Source: CAZPBC01 sp964584775
Lineage (GTDB): Bacteria; Chlamydiota; Chlamydiia; Chlamydiales; SLFE01
NCBI GenBank assembly: GCA_964584775.1
Contig: CAZPBC010000002.1
Coordinates: 1 to 64,000, forward strand
Reading direction: 5' to 3'
Length of the DNA: 64,000 bases
Shown: piece by piece, positions 1-8,980 of the stretch
Position numbering within the stretch: position 1 is the first letter of the stretch
How the letters are laid out: every line of letters starts with the position of its first letter
Program-made: the position numbers and the translations under genes
The notes under the pieces: generated by a model
Seen by the model: only the letters and a program-made list of their open reading frames with translations
What the model was told of the DNA's origin: nothing
The model's database searches: none

Positions 1-54
1 ATACGGCGACCACCGAGATCTACACTCTTTCCCTACACGACGCTCTTCCCATCT
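1..54. other. Illumina sequencing adapter (contamination at contig end)
   Basis: These bases match the Illumina universal (P5) adapter from its fifth base to its 3' end, with one mismatch at position 50 (C where the adapter has G). It is not biological sequence. It sits exactly at the window edge and interrupts the tssM gene at a codon boundary, so the left end of this window is an untrimmed contig end. Residues translated from it do not belong to TssM. Confidence 0.97.
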
Positions 55-1944
55 CTTCTCACCAAGAATGAAGTGAAAAGATCTGTTATCCCCTTCGTTT
101 TCTGTGAGGAGCATATCAAGTGAGTTTAAGAAGTCCTTCACATTTTGAGAGGCAAAAGATTTGATCTCCGTCGATTGACCTTTAACCATCGTCAATAGCT
201 CACTCAACACTTCGCCATTGTTACGAAGGTCCTGAATCAAGCGAATTCTTGGTAAGAAGTGGCGATGCGACTTCAACTCGGAATCTTCCATCAAGGTTTT
301 ACAAAGGAAGGCTGAAAGAGGATATTTATCCAACTTCTCAATCGACCCTAGAAGTGCATCTGCTTGCTGTCTCAGATCAGGCAGATAAGCCTCAAGCGTA
401 TGTGGAGCAGAGAGCACATGCTGCATCTGGTTGAAAAAGGAAAACCATGGCGTGTGATCACTAAAGGCGCTCTTTGTATAGAGAGCGTTAAACTCGTCGA
501 CATAGACTTTCGAAGATTGAGGAGTTTGAGCGAGGTTGACATAGGTCGCAATGAAATCCTCTGGCAGGTCTAGAAGTTCTGACCACTCTGTAATGTTCTC
601 GTTAATGAGCTGACCAAGCTTGTTGTTGTTCGTCGCTTTAACGAGGCTTAAGAAGTACATCAACTCGACTTCCGACTGGTTATTGAGAACCATCTTTCGG
701 AAGGTGGGTTGCAAGACATACTCTCGGCTATGGGCAATGAAGTCATCGATCTGCTTGTTGTAGGAGCTGTAGTAGATCGGCTGAAAGCGCGAGATAAAGG
801 ACTTTGAAGAGGAGAAGTTATTCAGAGCCTGAATATAGGGAACAATTTCCCCAAGGTACTCTTGTCTCTGGTACTTCTCTAACAAAGCAACTTTATTTCG
901 AATGTCGTCGACTTCGTGTCTTTTATAAGCGACGTAGCCACCCAGGTAAGCCACTCCAGCCACCGCTAAGCTTGCGCAAGCGACCTGGTGCTTCAGGTAG
1001 TGTCTTTTGATGTAGACAGAAGGTGTGACTTCCTGAACACAGTCAAAGATATCCGATCCAAGGTCACTCTCTTGGTGAGAGACAAAGTATCCTTTTTCGA
1101 GCTGAAGAATCTTCTTCTCGTATTCTTTTTGTGTCAGTGAACGAACGAACTGATCAATGCAGAAGGCAAAGTCTGAAAGCTCTTTCATAAAGTTCAGCAC
1201 TTTCAAGTACTCATCTGCACTTGCATTCTTCATCACGAGCGGTAGGTACACCTCATAAGCTTTGAAAGCCTCTTGAAGGGTGTGTGTGTCGTAGGTTGAT
1301 AGATCGAAGTCAAGCGAGACTCCGTTAAGCTGTAGAATGCGGTTAAGCTCAGAGTATCCCTCTACCTGATCCATATGCGTCAAGGCAATACGCACCTCAA
1401 TCGGCTTGTCGATCAAGTTTGACAGAAGCGCGACTTTGTTCAGCATCAAACGGGCGTAGTGGTTGATCTTCTCTGAGTCCATGTTCTTCCATTTCAGAGG
1501 ATCGAAAGTCACTACGAACGTCGGGGTGCGATAGGAATAAAGGCGCTTCCACAAATTGGTCAGCTGCTTCTTCGCCATGATGCTACGGTCTTCGATCATA
1601 TTCCAGGAAATTTCCTGCAGAATATAGCGCTGACCCAGGTAGAACTGCACATCAGGATCCATTGTGTAAGAAGTCTCGAACGAGTAGATGTCTCTCTCTT
1701 GGTCGATAAACTTCTGCACAAGTTGGCTTTTGCCACTTCCTTGATCACCAATCACAATGAAGTGGCGAGGATAGGACTGGATAAAATGACGATAGCTAGG
1801 AGGAATCTGCTTGAGAAACTTCTTCCAAGCACGGCTAAGTTGCGACGTCCTCCCCCAAAAGTTCAATTTAAAATTCATCTTGGGAAGCTTCACCTTGGGA
1901 AGTTTGAGTGAAGGCATCTTGAATTTGGGTAGTGAGAATTTCAC
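55..1944 (-). CDS. tssM: Type VI secretion protein TssM (IcmF-like), C-terminus cut off by contig end
   Basis: TssM is the inner-membrane component of the T6SS membrane complex and partners TssL. The frame is open for 630 codons from a GTG at 1944, preceded by AGGAGG at a spacing of 7, until it meets the adapter. Visible features are a very basic N-terminus with repeated K-L-P motifs (residues 1-30), a P-loop GDQGSGKS at about 66-73 inside an IcmF-type GTPase-like domain, and one hydrophobic segment near residues 312-332 before a periplasmic-type region. Proteobacterial TssM usually has two membrane spans before the GTPase-like domain and is about 1100 residues; here no N-terminal spans are visible and the end is missing. 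It starts 20 bases after tssC in one operon. Confidence 0.85.
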
Positions 1945-1964
1945 CTTAATTCCTCCTAATTAAA

Positions 1965-3506
1965 TTATCCGAGTCTTGACTCTAAGCGTAGTTCTACGTC
2001 AATTCCTTCCATCTGAACGTGTGGAAGAACACTGATCTCACACTTATACCAGCCAATTTGTCCTTCTTGTGCAGCAACTTTAATCTCCGCTGCCTTGAAG
2101 GGGTAGTATGCCAAAGTGAGATCGTCAGGATTGACAACGGTCGTCACATATTGTCTGATCCATCGATCAAGTTTATCCTGGATGTACGGAGCGTCCGCAC
2201 TCGACCCGATATACTCCCTCGCCATGATCTTCACGTAGTGTGCAATTCGTGTGATAGAGTAAGTGTATGGAAGGTTACAGGCCAACTGCGCATTCTCTGA
2301 ATCCTTTGGATCTGTGAACTTCTTAGGTTTCTTCAATGACTGCGCACTGAAGAAACAAGCATCTGCTGTTCCCTTGCGGTAGATCAGCGGAATAAAACCA
2401 GAGTTTGCAAATTCCAATTCACGGTAATCGGGAATCGCCATTTTGGTTGGAATCTTGATCTCTTCTTCTCCACGGATATTGAAAGTGTGGACAGGCAGTC
2501 CTGAGACGAGCCCTCCCGCTTTCGGTCCACGGATGGTTTGGCACCAACCTGAGTTCAAGAAAGAACGGCCAAGATTCTTCGCAAAGAGGAGCGCTGGGTT
2601 CCCCCAAAGATACTTCGAATTGTCATCACCCCAAGTGTACTCTTTGAAGTTGATCTCATTGCAAGGATTTTTCTTCGGATCCCATGGAAGACGCACAATG
2701 TACTGTGGTAAGCAGAGACCGAGGTAGGCCGCTTCTTCCGAATCACGTAGTGCGTTGAATGAACCGTACTTTGGATGGCTCATCAATCCTTCGAGGTCTT
2801 TGATATTCGCAAGCTCTTCGATCGTGTCACAACCAAAGAAAGTGGGTGAAACAGACGAGATAAAGGGCGCATGTGCAACACTAGCCACCTTCCCCATGTA
2901 CTTCAGCCATGTTTCATCACGAGGAGTATGTTCGAACTCGTAGAGACCAATGATCGACCCATAAGGCTTTCCACCATACTGGTCGTATTCGTCAGTATAA
3001 ACCTTCTTGAAGAGCGCACAACCTGTGAAATCGACAGAGTTATTTTCAAAATCCTCTCCAATTTCATCCTTGGCAACGTCGAGAATTTCTAGCGTCATGT
3101 TCTTCTTGAAGTTGGTACTCTCTAGGAGATCAAAGAGCCCTCTCCAAGTGGCTTCCAATTTCTGGAACTTTTCGTGATGGATAATCGCATTGAGCTGATC
3201 ATTGACTTTCGTGTCGATGATGCTAATGAGCTCTTGGATTTTCCCTTTATCGAGACGGTCATCTTCTGGGCTTCTCTCAATGTTCCAAACGAGAAGAGCG
3301 AGTGAGGAGATGAATCTTGTCTGGTCAGAGGTTCCAAGGTCCTCGCCAAAGGGTAGGAAGTCATTTGTCTCATCAACTACGGTGAGTGCGTTCTTATCCG
3401 CCGCATCAATCCTCATCACATTGAGGAACTTCTCTAAATCTACATTTGGTTGACCCTCTGCCTGGTCTACAACAGTCGCTTCTGCAGTCTTTGTTGTTGC
3501 TGCCAT
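1965..3506 (-). CDS. tssC: Type VI secretion contractile sheath large subunit TssC
   Basis: TssC (VipB) pairs with TssB to build the cytoplasmic contractile sheath that drives the Hcp tube. The 513 residues match the family's usual length (about 490-510). Typical regions are visible: a central stretch with SLALLVWNIERS, the segment ATWRGLFDLLEST near residue 115-130, and a C-terminal domain with the conserved AQLACNLPYTYSITRIAHYVK motif region. The start has a strong ribosome site (GGGGAGGAG) and lies 2 bases after the tssB stop, so the two are translated together in the usual B-C order. Confidence 0.95.
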   Translation of the reverse strand: MAATTKTAEATVVDQAEGQPNVDLEKFLNVMRIDAADKNALTVVDETNDFLPFGEDLGTSDQTRFISSLALLVWNIERSPEDDRLDKGKIQELISIIDTKVNDQLNAIIHHEKFQKLEATWRGLFDLLESTNFKKNMTLEILDVAKDEIGEDFENNSVDFTGCALFKKVYTDEYDQYGGKPYGSIIGLYEFEHTPRDETWLKYMGKVASVAHAPFISSVSPTFFGCDTIEELANIKDLEGLMSHPKYGSFNALRDSEEAAYLGLCLPQYIVRLPWDPKKNPCNEINFKEYTWGDDNSKYLWGNPALLFAKNLGRSFLNSGWCQTIRGPKAGGLVSGLPVHTFNIRGEEEIKIPTKMAIPDYRELEFANSGFIPLIYRKGTADACFFSAQSLKKPKKFTDPKDSENAQLACNLPYTYSITRIAHYVKIMAREYIGSSADAPYIQDKLDRWIRQYVTTVVNPDDLTLAYYPFKAAEIKVAAQEGQIGWYKCEISVLPHVQMEGIDVELRLESRLG

Positions 3507-3508
3507 GC

Positions 3509-4057
3509 CTACTCCTCCCCTTCTTGTTCTTCACCTTCAGATCCAGCGTCCGAAGTGATTTGAAATTTCGCAAAGTCTTTTAGATCTGACTCTTTTAATC
3601 CTTTAAATACTTCAGGATCAGCGTATAGTCGGTTTAAAAGCGCTCCAAGCTCACGCTTGTTCGCAATATTGGACTGAAGCTCAATCAGAAGCTGTTTCGC
3701 CTGAAGTAAAGCGCGGACTTGAGGAACTTGTTTCGCCACCTCATTCGGATCGAAAGAGCGCTTCTCATCAATTTTAAGGTTCACGCGAAGGTCTTTCTTA
3801 CCCGCTTCGATTTTATTCGGAACCACCATATCGACTTGAACACCCATGTCATTAATTAGGTCACTTGTGTTGTTACCGTCGAAGCTGCGGATGGCGCGGT
3901 TTTCTAAATCCTCTTGCCTATCCTTCGATGTCCCACCGGAAAAATCGCCGATTACTAACTGTCGAAAGGGAAGCTCTTCAGTTGCTGTTTCTCCATTCAC
4001 TTCAGTCTTATACTTAAGCGTGACACGGCTTCTTGCCACTTCGTCTTGTGCTGCCAT
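3509..4057 (-). CDS. tssB: Type VI secretion contractile sheath small subunit TssB
   Basis: TssB (VipA) is the small sheath subunit and binds TssC. The family pattern is clear: ELPFRQLVIGDF early, then a region on internal ring assembly (VDMVVPNKIE), FDPNEVAKQVPQ and the C-terminal helix ending NRLYAD. I chose the ATG at 4057 (protein begins MAAQDEVARS) because GAGGAGG lies 6 bases before it; an in-frame TTG at 4072 would add five residues made from that ribosome site. The C-terminus is acidic (EGEEQEGEE). It is the first gene of the leftward tssB-tssC-tssM operon. Confidence 0.93.
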   Translation of the reverse strand: MAAQDEVARSRVTLKYKTEVNGETATEELPFRQLVIGDFSGGTSKDRQEDLENRAIRSFDGNNTSDLINDMGVQVDMVVPNKIEAGKKDLRVNLKIDEKRSFDPNEVAKQVPQVRALLQAKQLLIELQSNIANKRELGALLNRLYADPEVFKGLKESDLKDFAKFQITSDAGSEGEEQEGEE

Positions 4058-4547
4058 TGAGAACCTCCTCAAACTTGTGAAAATTGTATATTTAGTGAAT
4101 CAATCGTAATCGGAAAAAGTTTATTTTTGCAATACGATTTGAATTGAAAAATAACAACGCGTCTCTCCGTTACACTTAACCCATAAAGCACTAACGCCTT
4201 ATCACTAGAACTTAAAAAAAATAAAGCGCATTTTTCTTTCGCTCATTCGCCTGAAAAAATTCTGCCACCTATTCGCTTTTGATTTGCGTGAATAATTGAA
4301 GAAAATAGATCCCAGCGAGTCTAGTTTCGTCAGGTTAGAAATCTTAGGCTCCTCTTTTCTCTCAATTCAACTCACTTCGCAAATCTCTGTGAAACCCGCC
4401 CTGAATTTGCAAATGATTACACCATCAAGAAAAAAGTTTGACAAAAAAATTGAAACTCACGATGATCAAATGCAGGGAAAACTTTGGTGAGCTCAATCAG
4501 CTATAAACAACATTGCCCCTTATAGCTCATCATTATGGAGGTAAACT
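4058..4547. other. Divergent intergenic region between the tssB and hcp operons
   Basis: This 490-base AT-rich stretch separates the two divergent T6SS operons and must hold both promoters. I see no convincing gene: the only ORF of note (4296-4490) lacks a ribosome site and overlaps the probable hcp promoter. No tRNA or structured RNA was recognised. Confidence 0.6.
4438..4466 (+). promoter_or_regulatory. Possible promoter of the hcp operon
   Basis: A consensus -35 box TTGACA (4438-4443) is followed after 17 bases by GATGAT (4461-4466), a partial match to a -10 box. It precedes the hcp ATG by about 80 bases; a GGAGGT ribosome site lies just before the ATG. The -10 is weak, so this is a tentative call. 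Confidence 0.35.
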
Positions 4548-5153
4548 ATGAGTGCTGAAACTTGTCACGAAGATTTTACGGGTAACACAGCTCTGGATCT
4601 TAGATGCGAGAACCCACAGGGTTTCAAGGTCAATCCAGCAACACCTGTTCCATACGGGTATGTAAGAAGCATGACAATATGTGAAACCGCTTTTGACGCA
4701 GATTTAAAAGTTAAAAATGCAGATGGTGGAGAAGAGCCTGTTGTCGGTGTTGTGAACGATTATCGATGGACTGGACAGAATGTCGACCCATTCTTACTTG
4801 ATTTCCAGGTGAGTACTGCAAACATGCAGTCTGCTCTCGCTCTACTCACGAAAATGGATAAGGAAGATGCGGAAATCGAATTTGAACTTTTCAAGTTTGA
4901 TAACAGAGATGGTGTCCAGAAATACTTCCCCGCACGTGTTACAAAATCTCCTCTAAAGGGAGTCCTCAAAAAGCAAATGCTTGCTGACGGAGCGACACGT
5001 TGCCTAAAAATCGATGAAACACCAAATCATGCCGTGACTCAACCAGAAAACTTCCGCATGACAGTAGTCGTTGAAGTTCAAGGTAAGCAAGACATGGGAA
5101 TCGCAACATCCGAAGGTGCTAACGAAGTTTTACCGATCGGTATGGATTCTTAA
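4548..5153 (+). CDS. hcp: Hcp-like type VI secretion tube protein (probable)
   Basis: Probable TssD/Hcp, whose hexameric rings stack into the inner tube of the T6SS. The 201 residues are longer than typical Hcp (about 160-170). The match is mainly structural: alternating beta-strand pattern, a helix-like segment FQVSTANMQSALALLTKM in the centre and a strand pair around IEFELFKFDNRDG and RVTKSPLKGVL. Position supports the call: it is first in the rightward operon, has a strong GGAGGT ribosome site and is followed directly by a strong terminator, as expected for the most abundant T6SS component. Sequence similarity alone is not decisive; another secreted tube or baseplate protein is possible. 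Confidence 0.6.
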   Translation: MSAETCHEDFTGNTALDLRCENPQGFKVNPATPVPYGYVRSMTICETAFDADLKVKNADGGEEPVVGVVNDYRWTGQNVDPFLLDFQVSTANMQSALALLTKMDKEDAEIEFELFKFDNRDGVQKYFPARVTKSPLKGVLKKQMLADGATRCLKIDETPNHAVTQPENFRMTVVVEVQGKQDMGIATSEGANEVLPIGMDS

Positions 5154-5194
5154 GAAGTTAGGACTGAAAATGTCTCATCTTCTAAAAATATACA

Positions 5195-5225
5195 GGGAAT
5201 GCCTCTTGGACATTCCCTTTTTTTT
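5195..5225 (+). terminator. Rho-independent terminator after hcp
   Basis: A perfect 7-bp stem (GGGAATG / CATTCCC) with a 9-base loop is followed by a run of eight or more T. Because it lies between hcp and the rest of the operon, it probably makes hcp mRNA much more abundant than the downstream T6SS genes by partial termination. Confidence 0.85.
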
Positions 5226-5248
5226 ATCTCAATAACAGGAGCAGCTCT

Positions 5249-5461
5249 ATGAACTCTCAAGAACTTTTAAAAGAATACCTTTCAGGTTTGAAAGAAGAAA
5301 CGAATCAGCATGCTCCTGACACAGAAGTTCTTTTCAACTTCATGAATGACTTTCAACAAATGATTGAAAATGAAGTATTTGAAGTTGAAGGCGACTCTTT
5401 TTTAGACTCTTTGAACCTCTTTGAAGATGTTCTCGACTCGAAAATTTTGACTTCCCAATAA
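5249..5461 (+). CDS. Small acidic protein in the T6SS operon
   Basis: I do not recognise this 70-residue protein. It is acidic and helical in character, rich in Asn, Asp and Glu, with no signal peptide or membrane span. A ribosome site (AGGAG) precedes the ATG and it lies between the hcp terminator and tssF, in the same direction and with short gaps, so it is likely a real gene. Its position suggests a T6SS accessory part or chaperone, but the sequence itself does not show a function. Confidence 0.6.
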   Translation: MNSQELLKEYLSGLKEETNQHAPDTEVLFNFMNDFQQMIENEVFEVEGDSFLDSLNLFEDVLDSKILTSQ

Positions 5462-5489
5462 ACGCTTTTGACTCTACGATATTTCTGAA

Positions 5490-7154
5490 ATGCGTCTATC
5501 AGAAGAGTTATATCAGAAGTATCTAGAGGAGCTACAAGAGCTCGAAAACTTTAAGCTCTCTCATACTGAAGGCTATTTTGGGATCCTTAAAGAGGTCATG
5601 GAGGACCCACATACGAAGCATATTGTGGAGACTCTCGCTTTCTTCATTGCTCGTTCCCAAATCCATGGCGAACAGACGATCTTAAACCTTTACCGTCGTT
5701 TATTTCGTCAGTATTTCCCCTATTTTTGGAGCCCTCTCCCCTCCATGGGCTTGATTCAGCTACAGCCTTCTAGGAATCTTTCTGAAACGATCGTTTGCAA
5801 AGAAGGCACAGAAATTCTTACCCGGACCCGTGACAAGCGCAGAGTTTACTTCCAAACGACTGAGCCTGTAAGAGTCCTACCCATTCATTACTCAAAATCT
5901 CAGTTCATTGCCAAAAAGAAGGAGCCGGCTCGCTTTATCCTCAAATTCAAGTCCATGACCGAATTCAAAGAGGAGATTGGCACTTTTCGCCTCTTCGTGA
6001 ACTGCTTGAATGATTTTCCTTCTTCTTGGTCTTTAAGTATCGCCCTTCGCCAACACTTGAGAAGCATCCGTATTCTTTACGATAAGACTGAGGGACTTGG
6101 AGAGCCTTGTGAGTTTACCTTTAACCATTCCAACCAAAAAACGCTTTTCAAACACCCGATCGAGCAGCTTCGCTCCCTAATTCATTTTCCTGAGCAAGAG
6201 CTTTTTTTAGATATTGAAGTTCCCCCTTACCGTGAAAAATGGAAGACCTTTACACTCTGTTTCGATCTGGGTAACGACTGGCCTGAAGAGTTCCCTCTCT
6301 CAGAGGAGTCCTTTTACCCCTTTGTGGTTCCAATGGTGAACTTGCAAAAAACAACCGCTGAAATCATCCGTTGTGACGGAACCCAAGACTCCTATCCCAT
6401 TCTTCACCCTACCTCAGAAAAGGACTTTGCAATCCACTCTTTTCAAGGGCTCTACTCACTAGACAACCACAAGCCCGTTCCTCTCAAACCCCACTTTTTA
6501 TCTAGTGGGGATGAATCGTATGAAATTGAGCCTATTTTCTCAGAGGGACAGCCTCCAGAATACCGACTACAAGTGAATTTGGAAGATGCTCTACAAAAGA
6601 CAAAGCTCATCACCATTGAAGCGCTTTGGTATCAACCTTGGTTTGACAAGCTCGATCATGATGTCAAAGCTGTCCTCTCGAGCAAAATCCTTAAAGAATA
6701 TAGCCTTCGCCTAGTGGGGCATATGACCTCGCCTGAAGATCGGACTTCGACTTACGATATTAAATTGTTAACCCGGCTTCTTTCATTAAAAAATCAGACA
6801 CGACTGGATCTAAAGGACCTTTTATTTCTATTTAACATCCTGAAAATCAATGAAAAGAGTCACTTTAAAGAGATCCCGAAGCAAATCATCGATCTCAAGG
6901 TTTCCCAAAGGTACGGCTCCCTCTCTACAGGGGTCACTCACGAATATAGCTTCTTACTTGAAAAACTTAATCGCAAAAATCAAGACTTAGTGTTACTCTA
7001 TTTCAGAAATTTGAAGGTCTTCCTAGACCTCTGGATGTCTAACATTGATGTCGAGGTTACGGTTAGCGCACCAAACTTTAAAGAACCCATCACCATTAAG
7101 GAGGGAAGTTCTCATGAAACATCCGCATTGGTCAGAGATTTACTTTTACTTTAA
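5490..7154 (+). CDS. tssF: Type VI secretion baseplate protein TssF
   Basis: TssF (VasA/ImpG) is a baseplate wedge component that works with TssG, TssE and TssK. The N-terminus has the family pattern: an acidic helical start with YLEELQELENF, then DPHTKHIVETLAFFIARSQ and YRRLFRQYFPYFWSPLPSM, then a beta-rich region. At 554 residues it is slightly shorter than typical TssF (about 590-620). The 3' end overlaps tssL by 41 bases, indicating translational coupling. No good ribosome site precedes the ATG at 5490. Confidence 0.85.
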   Translation: MRLSEELYQKYLEELQELENFKLSHTEGYFGILKEVMEDPHTKHIVETLAFFIARSQIHGEQTILNLYRRLFRQYFPYFWSPLPSMGLIQLQPSRNLSETIVCKEGTEILTRTRDKRRVYFQTTEPVRVLPIHYSKSQFIAKKKEPARFILKFKSMTEFKEEIGTFRLFVNCLNDFPSSWSLSIALRQHLRSIRILYDKTEGLGEPCEFTFNHSNQKTLFKHPIEQLRSLIHFPEQELFLDIEVPPYREKWKTFTLCFDLGNDWPEEFPLSEESFYPFVVPMVNLQKTTAEIIRCDGTQDSYPILHPTSEKDFAIHSFQGLYSLDNHKPVPLKPHFLSSGDESYEIEPIFSEGQPPEYRLQVNLEDALQKTKLITIEALWYQPWFDKLDHDVKAVLSSKILKEYSLRLVGHMTSPEDRTSTYDIKLLTRLLSLKNQTRLDLKDLLFLFNILKINEKSHFKEIPKQIIDLKVSQRYGSLSTGVTHEYSFLLEKLNRKNQDLVLLYFRNLKVFLDLWMSNIDVEVTVSAPNFKEPITIKEGSSHETSALVRDLLLL

Positions 7155-7731
7155 TGAGTTTAATCAACAGAAAAAGCAAATTGAGAACAAAAAGGTCTCT
7201 CCCGAGGTGCTTGCGACCATTCGTAACTCCCTCACAACGAGCATGAAGCACCTTAGAAATAACCTAAAGCAATCGCTGGATGAGCAGTCTGTTTACCTTA
7301 TTTCTTTTGCCCTGACAGCTCTGATGGATGAAGAGGTTCAGCGCCTTCTTCAAAGAACTCCTGGTAACGCGGAGTGGATCCCACTACAAAAAGAGATCTT
7401 CAACCTCACTAATGCCGGTGAAGTCTTCTTTGAGAGCCTAGATGAAATTTTAGAGGCCTCTCATTACCCCACGATCGTCTACGAAGTCTACTACTTTACG
7501 CTAAAGAAGGGCTTCCGTGGGAAATACCAGCACTCACCCAACCGTATTGCAAAATACATTGAATTTCTGGGTGCACGAGTGGAAGAGCCGACAATTACGA
7601 AAAGAGACAAGTCTACACAAAAGATTGTTCCTCTTCCAAAAATCAAGTTCAAAGTATGGCACTACTATGTGGCTGCTGCATCGCTTGTCGCATGCACCTA
7701 CTTGGCTTTTGCCCTCAACACGAACTTCTAG
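7114..7731 (+). CDS. tssL: Type VI secretion membrane-complex protein TssL (DotU/IcmH-like)
   Basis: TssL is a tail-anchored inner membrane protein that partners TssM and links the membrane complex to the baseplate. The 205-residue protein has an all-helical cytoplasmic domain with the DotU-type segment YLISFALTALMDEEVQRLL and a single C-terminal membrane span (YYVAAASLVACTYLAFAL), as usual for the family. I chose the ATG at 7114 because AAGGAGGG stands just before it; the upstream ATG at 7045 lies deep inside tssF. There is no peptidoglycan-binding extension. Confidence 0.82.
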   Translation: MKHPHWSEIYFYFNEFNQQKKQIENKKVSPEVLATIRNSLTTSMKHLRNNLKQSLDEQSVYLISFALTALMDEEVQRLLQRTPGNAEWIPLQKEIFNLTNAGEVFFESLDEILEASHYPTIVYEVYYFTLKKGFRGKYQHSPNRIAKYIEFLGARVEEPTITKRDKSTQKIVPLPKIKFKVWHYYVAAASLVACTYLAFALNTNF

Positions 7732-7737
7732 TACAGC

Positions 7738-8598
7738 ATGCTGAAAGAGAGCCCTTCTTTCGCCCCGCTGAATAAGCGTGCTGAAAAGTTTGATCTCTGT
7801 GCTCTATTCAAAGCTCTTGATCACCAAAAAGTGGACCTGGACAAGCTCCTCTTTGAAGGGACTCAAGAGCAGACTTCCAGCACGCGCCTGTGCCAAGAGA
7901 TCACTCCTTCAAAAGACTCTGTCACCTCAGCAATTGTCAAACTCAACCTCGGACTCTTAACGGCTTCGTCTCCTCTTCCTAGCTACTATAGAAAGGGACT
8001 CGACAAAGGGGAAATCAACGAGAATTCATTCATCCCTTTCATCCAGTTTTTCAATCACCATGTCATCAAAAACACCCTCAGACACAGCTGGATAGAGCGC
8101 TTTTTCATTCGAGATTGGGAGACGATGAAACTCGACAGCCTCTCAATGATGGGACTCGACTCTGTCAGCAGCCTTCATTGGCTCTTTTCGCTCTACTTCC
8201 CAGAACTGGAGCTCACCGTCAGCAAAAGCTTTAAAGAGCAGAGAATGAGCTGCCCCGAGTTCAACTTGGGGATCAGCCGTCTCGGAGAAAAGTATGCGCT
8301 GGGTGGCTATGTCCGAAGAAAAAGGCGTGGCTATAACGTCTCCTTCCGCTCCGATATCGCCCAAACCGAAACACGTGTCTTTTGGCCGACTGAAATCCGC
8401 AACCGTTTGAGAGAAAGGATATTCCCCCTTCTCGAAAAAACGCACATCTTCCTGATCGTGACCTTCTCAATCGACCAGTACAAGCGTGCCACCTACCTCA
8501 ACACGCAGAGCTTCCTCGGATTTACTAGCCTTGGTGAAACCTCTTCAAACTTCAATTGGTCGCTCTATGAAGGTTCAGTCTCTGACAATAGTATTTGA
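7738..8598 (+). CDS. tssG: Type VI secretion baseplate protein TssG
   Basis: TssG (VasB/ImpH) binds TssF in the baseplate wedge. The 286-residue protein fits the family: a segment NLGLLTASSPLPSYYRKGL resembles the conserved 'GLLG..G.LP..Y' motif, followed by an FIQFFNHH stretch matching the family's 'FLDiFnHRl' region. It directly follows tssL, as part of the tssF-L-G cluster. It is a little shorter than proteobacterial TssG (about 330). Similarity is moderate, but motif and context agree. Confidence 0.8.
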   Translation: MLKESPSFAPLNKRAEKFDLCALFKALDHQKVDLDKLLFEGTQEQTSSTRLCQEITPSKDSVTSAIVKLNLGLLTASSPLPSYYRKGLDKGEINENSFIPFIQFFNHHVIKNTLRHSWIERFFIRDWETMKLDSLSMMGLDSVSSLHWLFSLYFPELELTVSKSFKEQRMSCPEFNLGISRLGEKYALGGYVRRKRRGYNVSFRSDIAQTETRVFWPTEIRNRLRERIFPLLEKTHIFLIVTFSIDQYKRATYLNTQSFLGFTSLGETSSNFNWSLYEGSVSDNSI

Positions 8599-8653
8599 CT
8601 TACCGAAAAAATTAGTGGTAAAATAAAGTGCAAATTTTCGCATGGAGGGAACG

Positions 8654-8980
8654 ATGTCAGAGTTTGTAGTCAATGGAGCCGAACTCAGCTGTCCACTTGG
8701 AAGCGCCTCTGGATGCCTCAATGTTCCACATCCACAGATCAAAGGAGACAGCTCTCAAAAAGGAAACATGTTTGACTGTATTCCAATGGTCAATGTGACC
8801 CCCTTCGGAACCTGTTCAGTCACGACATTTCCTTGTATCCCTGCAACGACACCTTGGATCACTTCTTCAAATGTGACAACAAGGTACGCCACCGCCCTCA
8901 ATAAAGACAGTAAATGCACGTGCGCTCTTGGTGGAATGATCACTGTTTCAGATGCTGGACAGTCCAAAGTGAACAATTAA
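8654..8980 (+). CDS. PAAR-like protein (DUF4280), T6SS spike tip
   Basis: DUF4280 proteins are PAAR-like and sharpen the VgrG spike or carry toxins. Visible family features are an N-terminal strand with VNGAELSCPLGSA, the pairs NVTPFGTCSV and CIPATTPW, and the C-terminal CTCALGGMITVSDAGQ. I chose ATG 8654 because GGAGGG lies before it; the ATG at 8642 overlaps this ribosome site. The protein ends at a TAA (8978-8980), but the same frame continues as an open, linker-like extension to 9247, so the gene may be a broken form of a longer PAAR-toxin fusion. Confidence 0.85.
   Translation: MSEFVVNGAELSCPLGSASGCLNVPHPQIKGDSSQKGNMFDCIPMVNVTPFGTCSVTTFPCIPATTPWITSSNVTTRYATALNKDSKCTCALGGMITVSDAGQSKVNN

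Noticed and set aside
4296..4490. 64-codon ORF in the tssB-hcp intergenic region
   Set aside because: No ribosome site; AT-rich and overlapping the probable hcp promoter.
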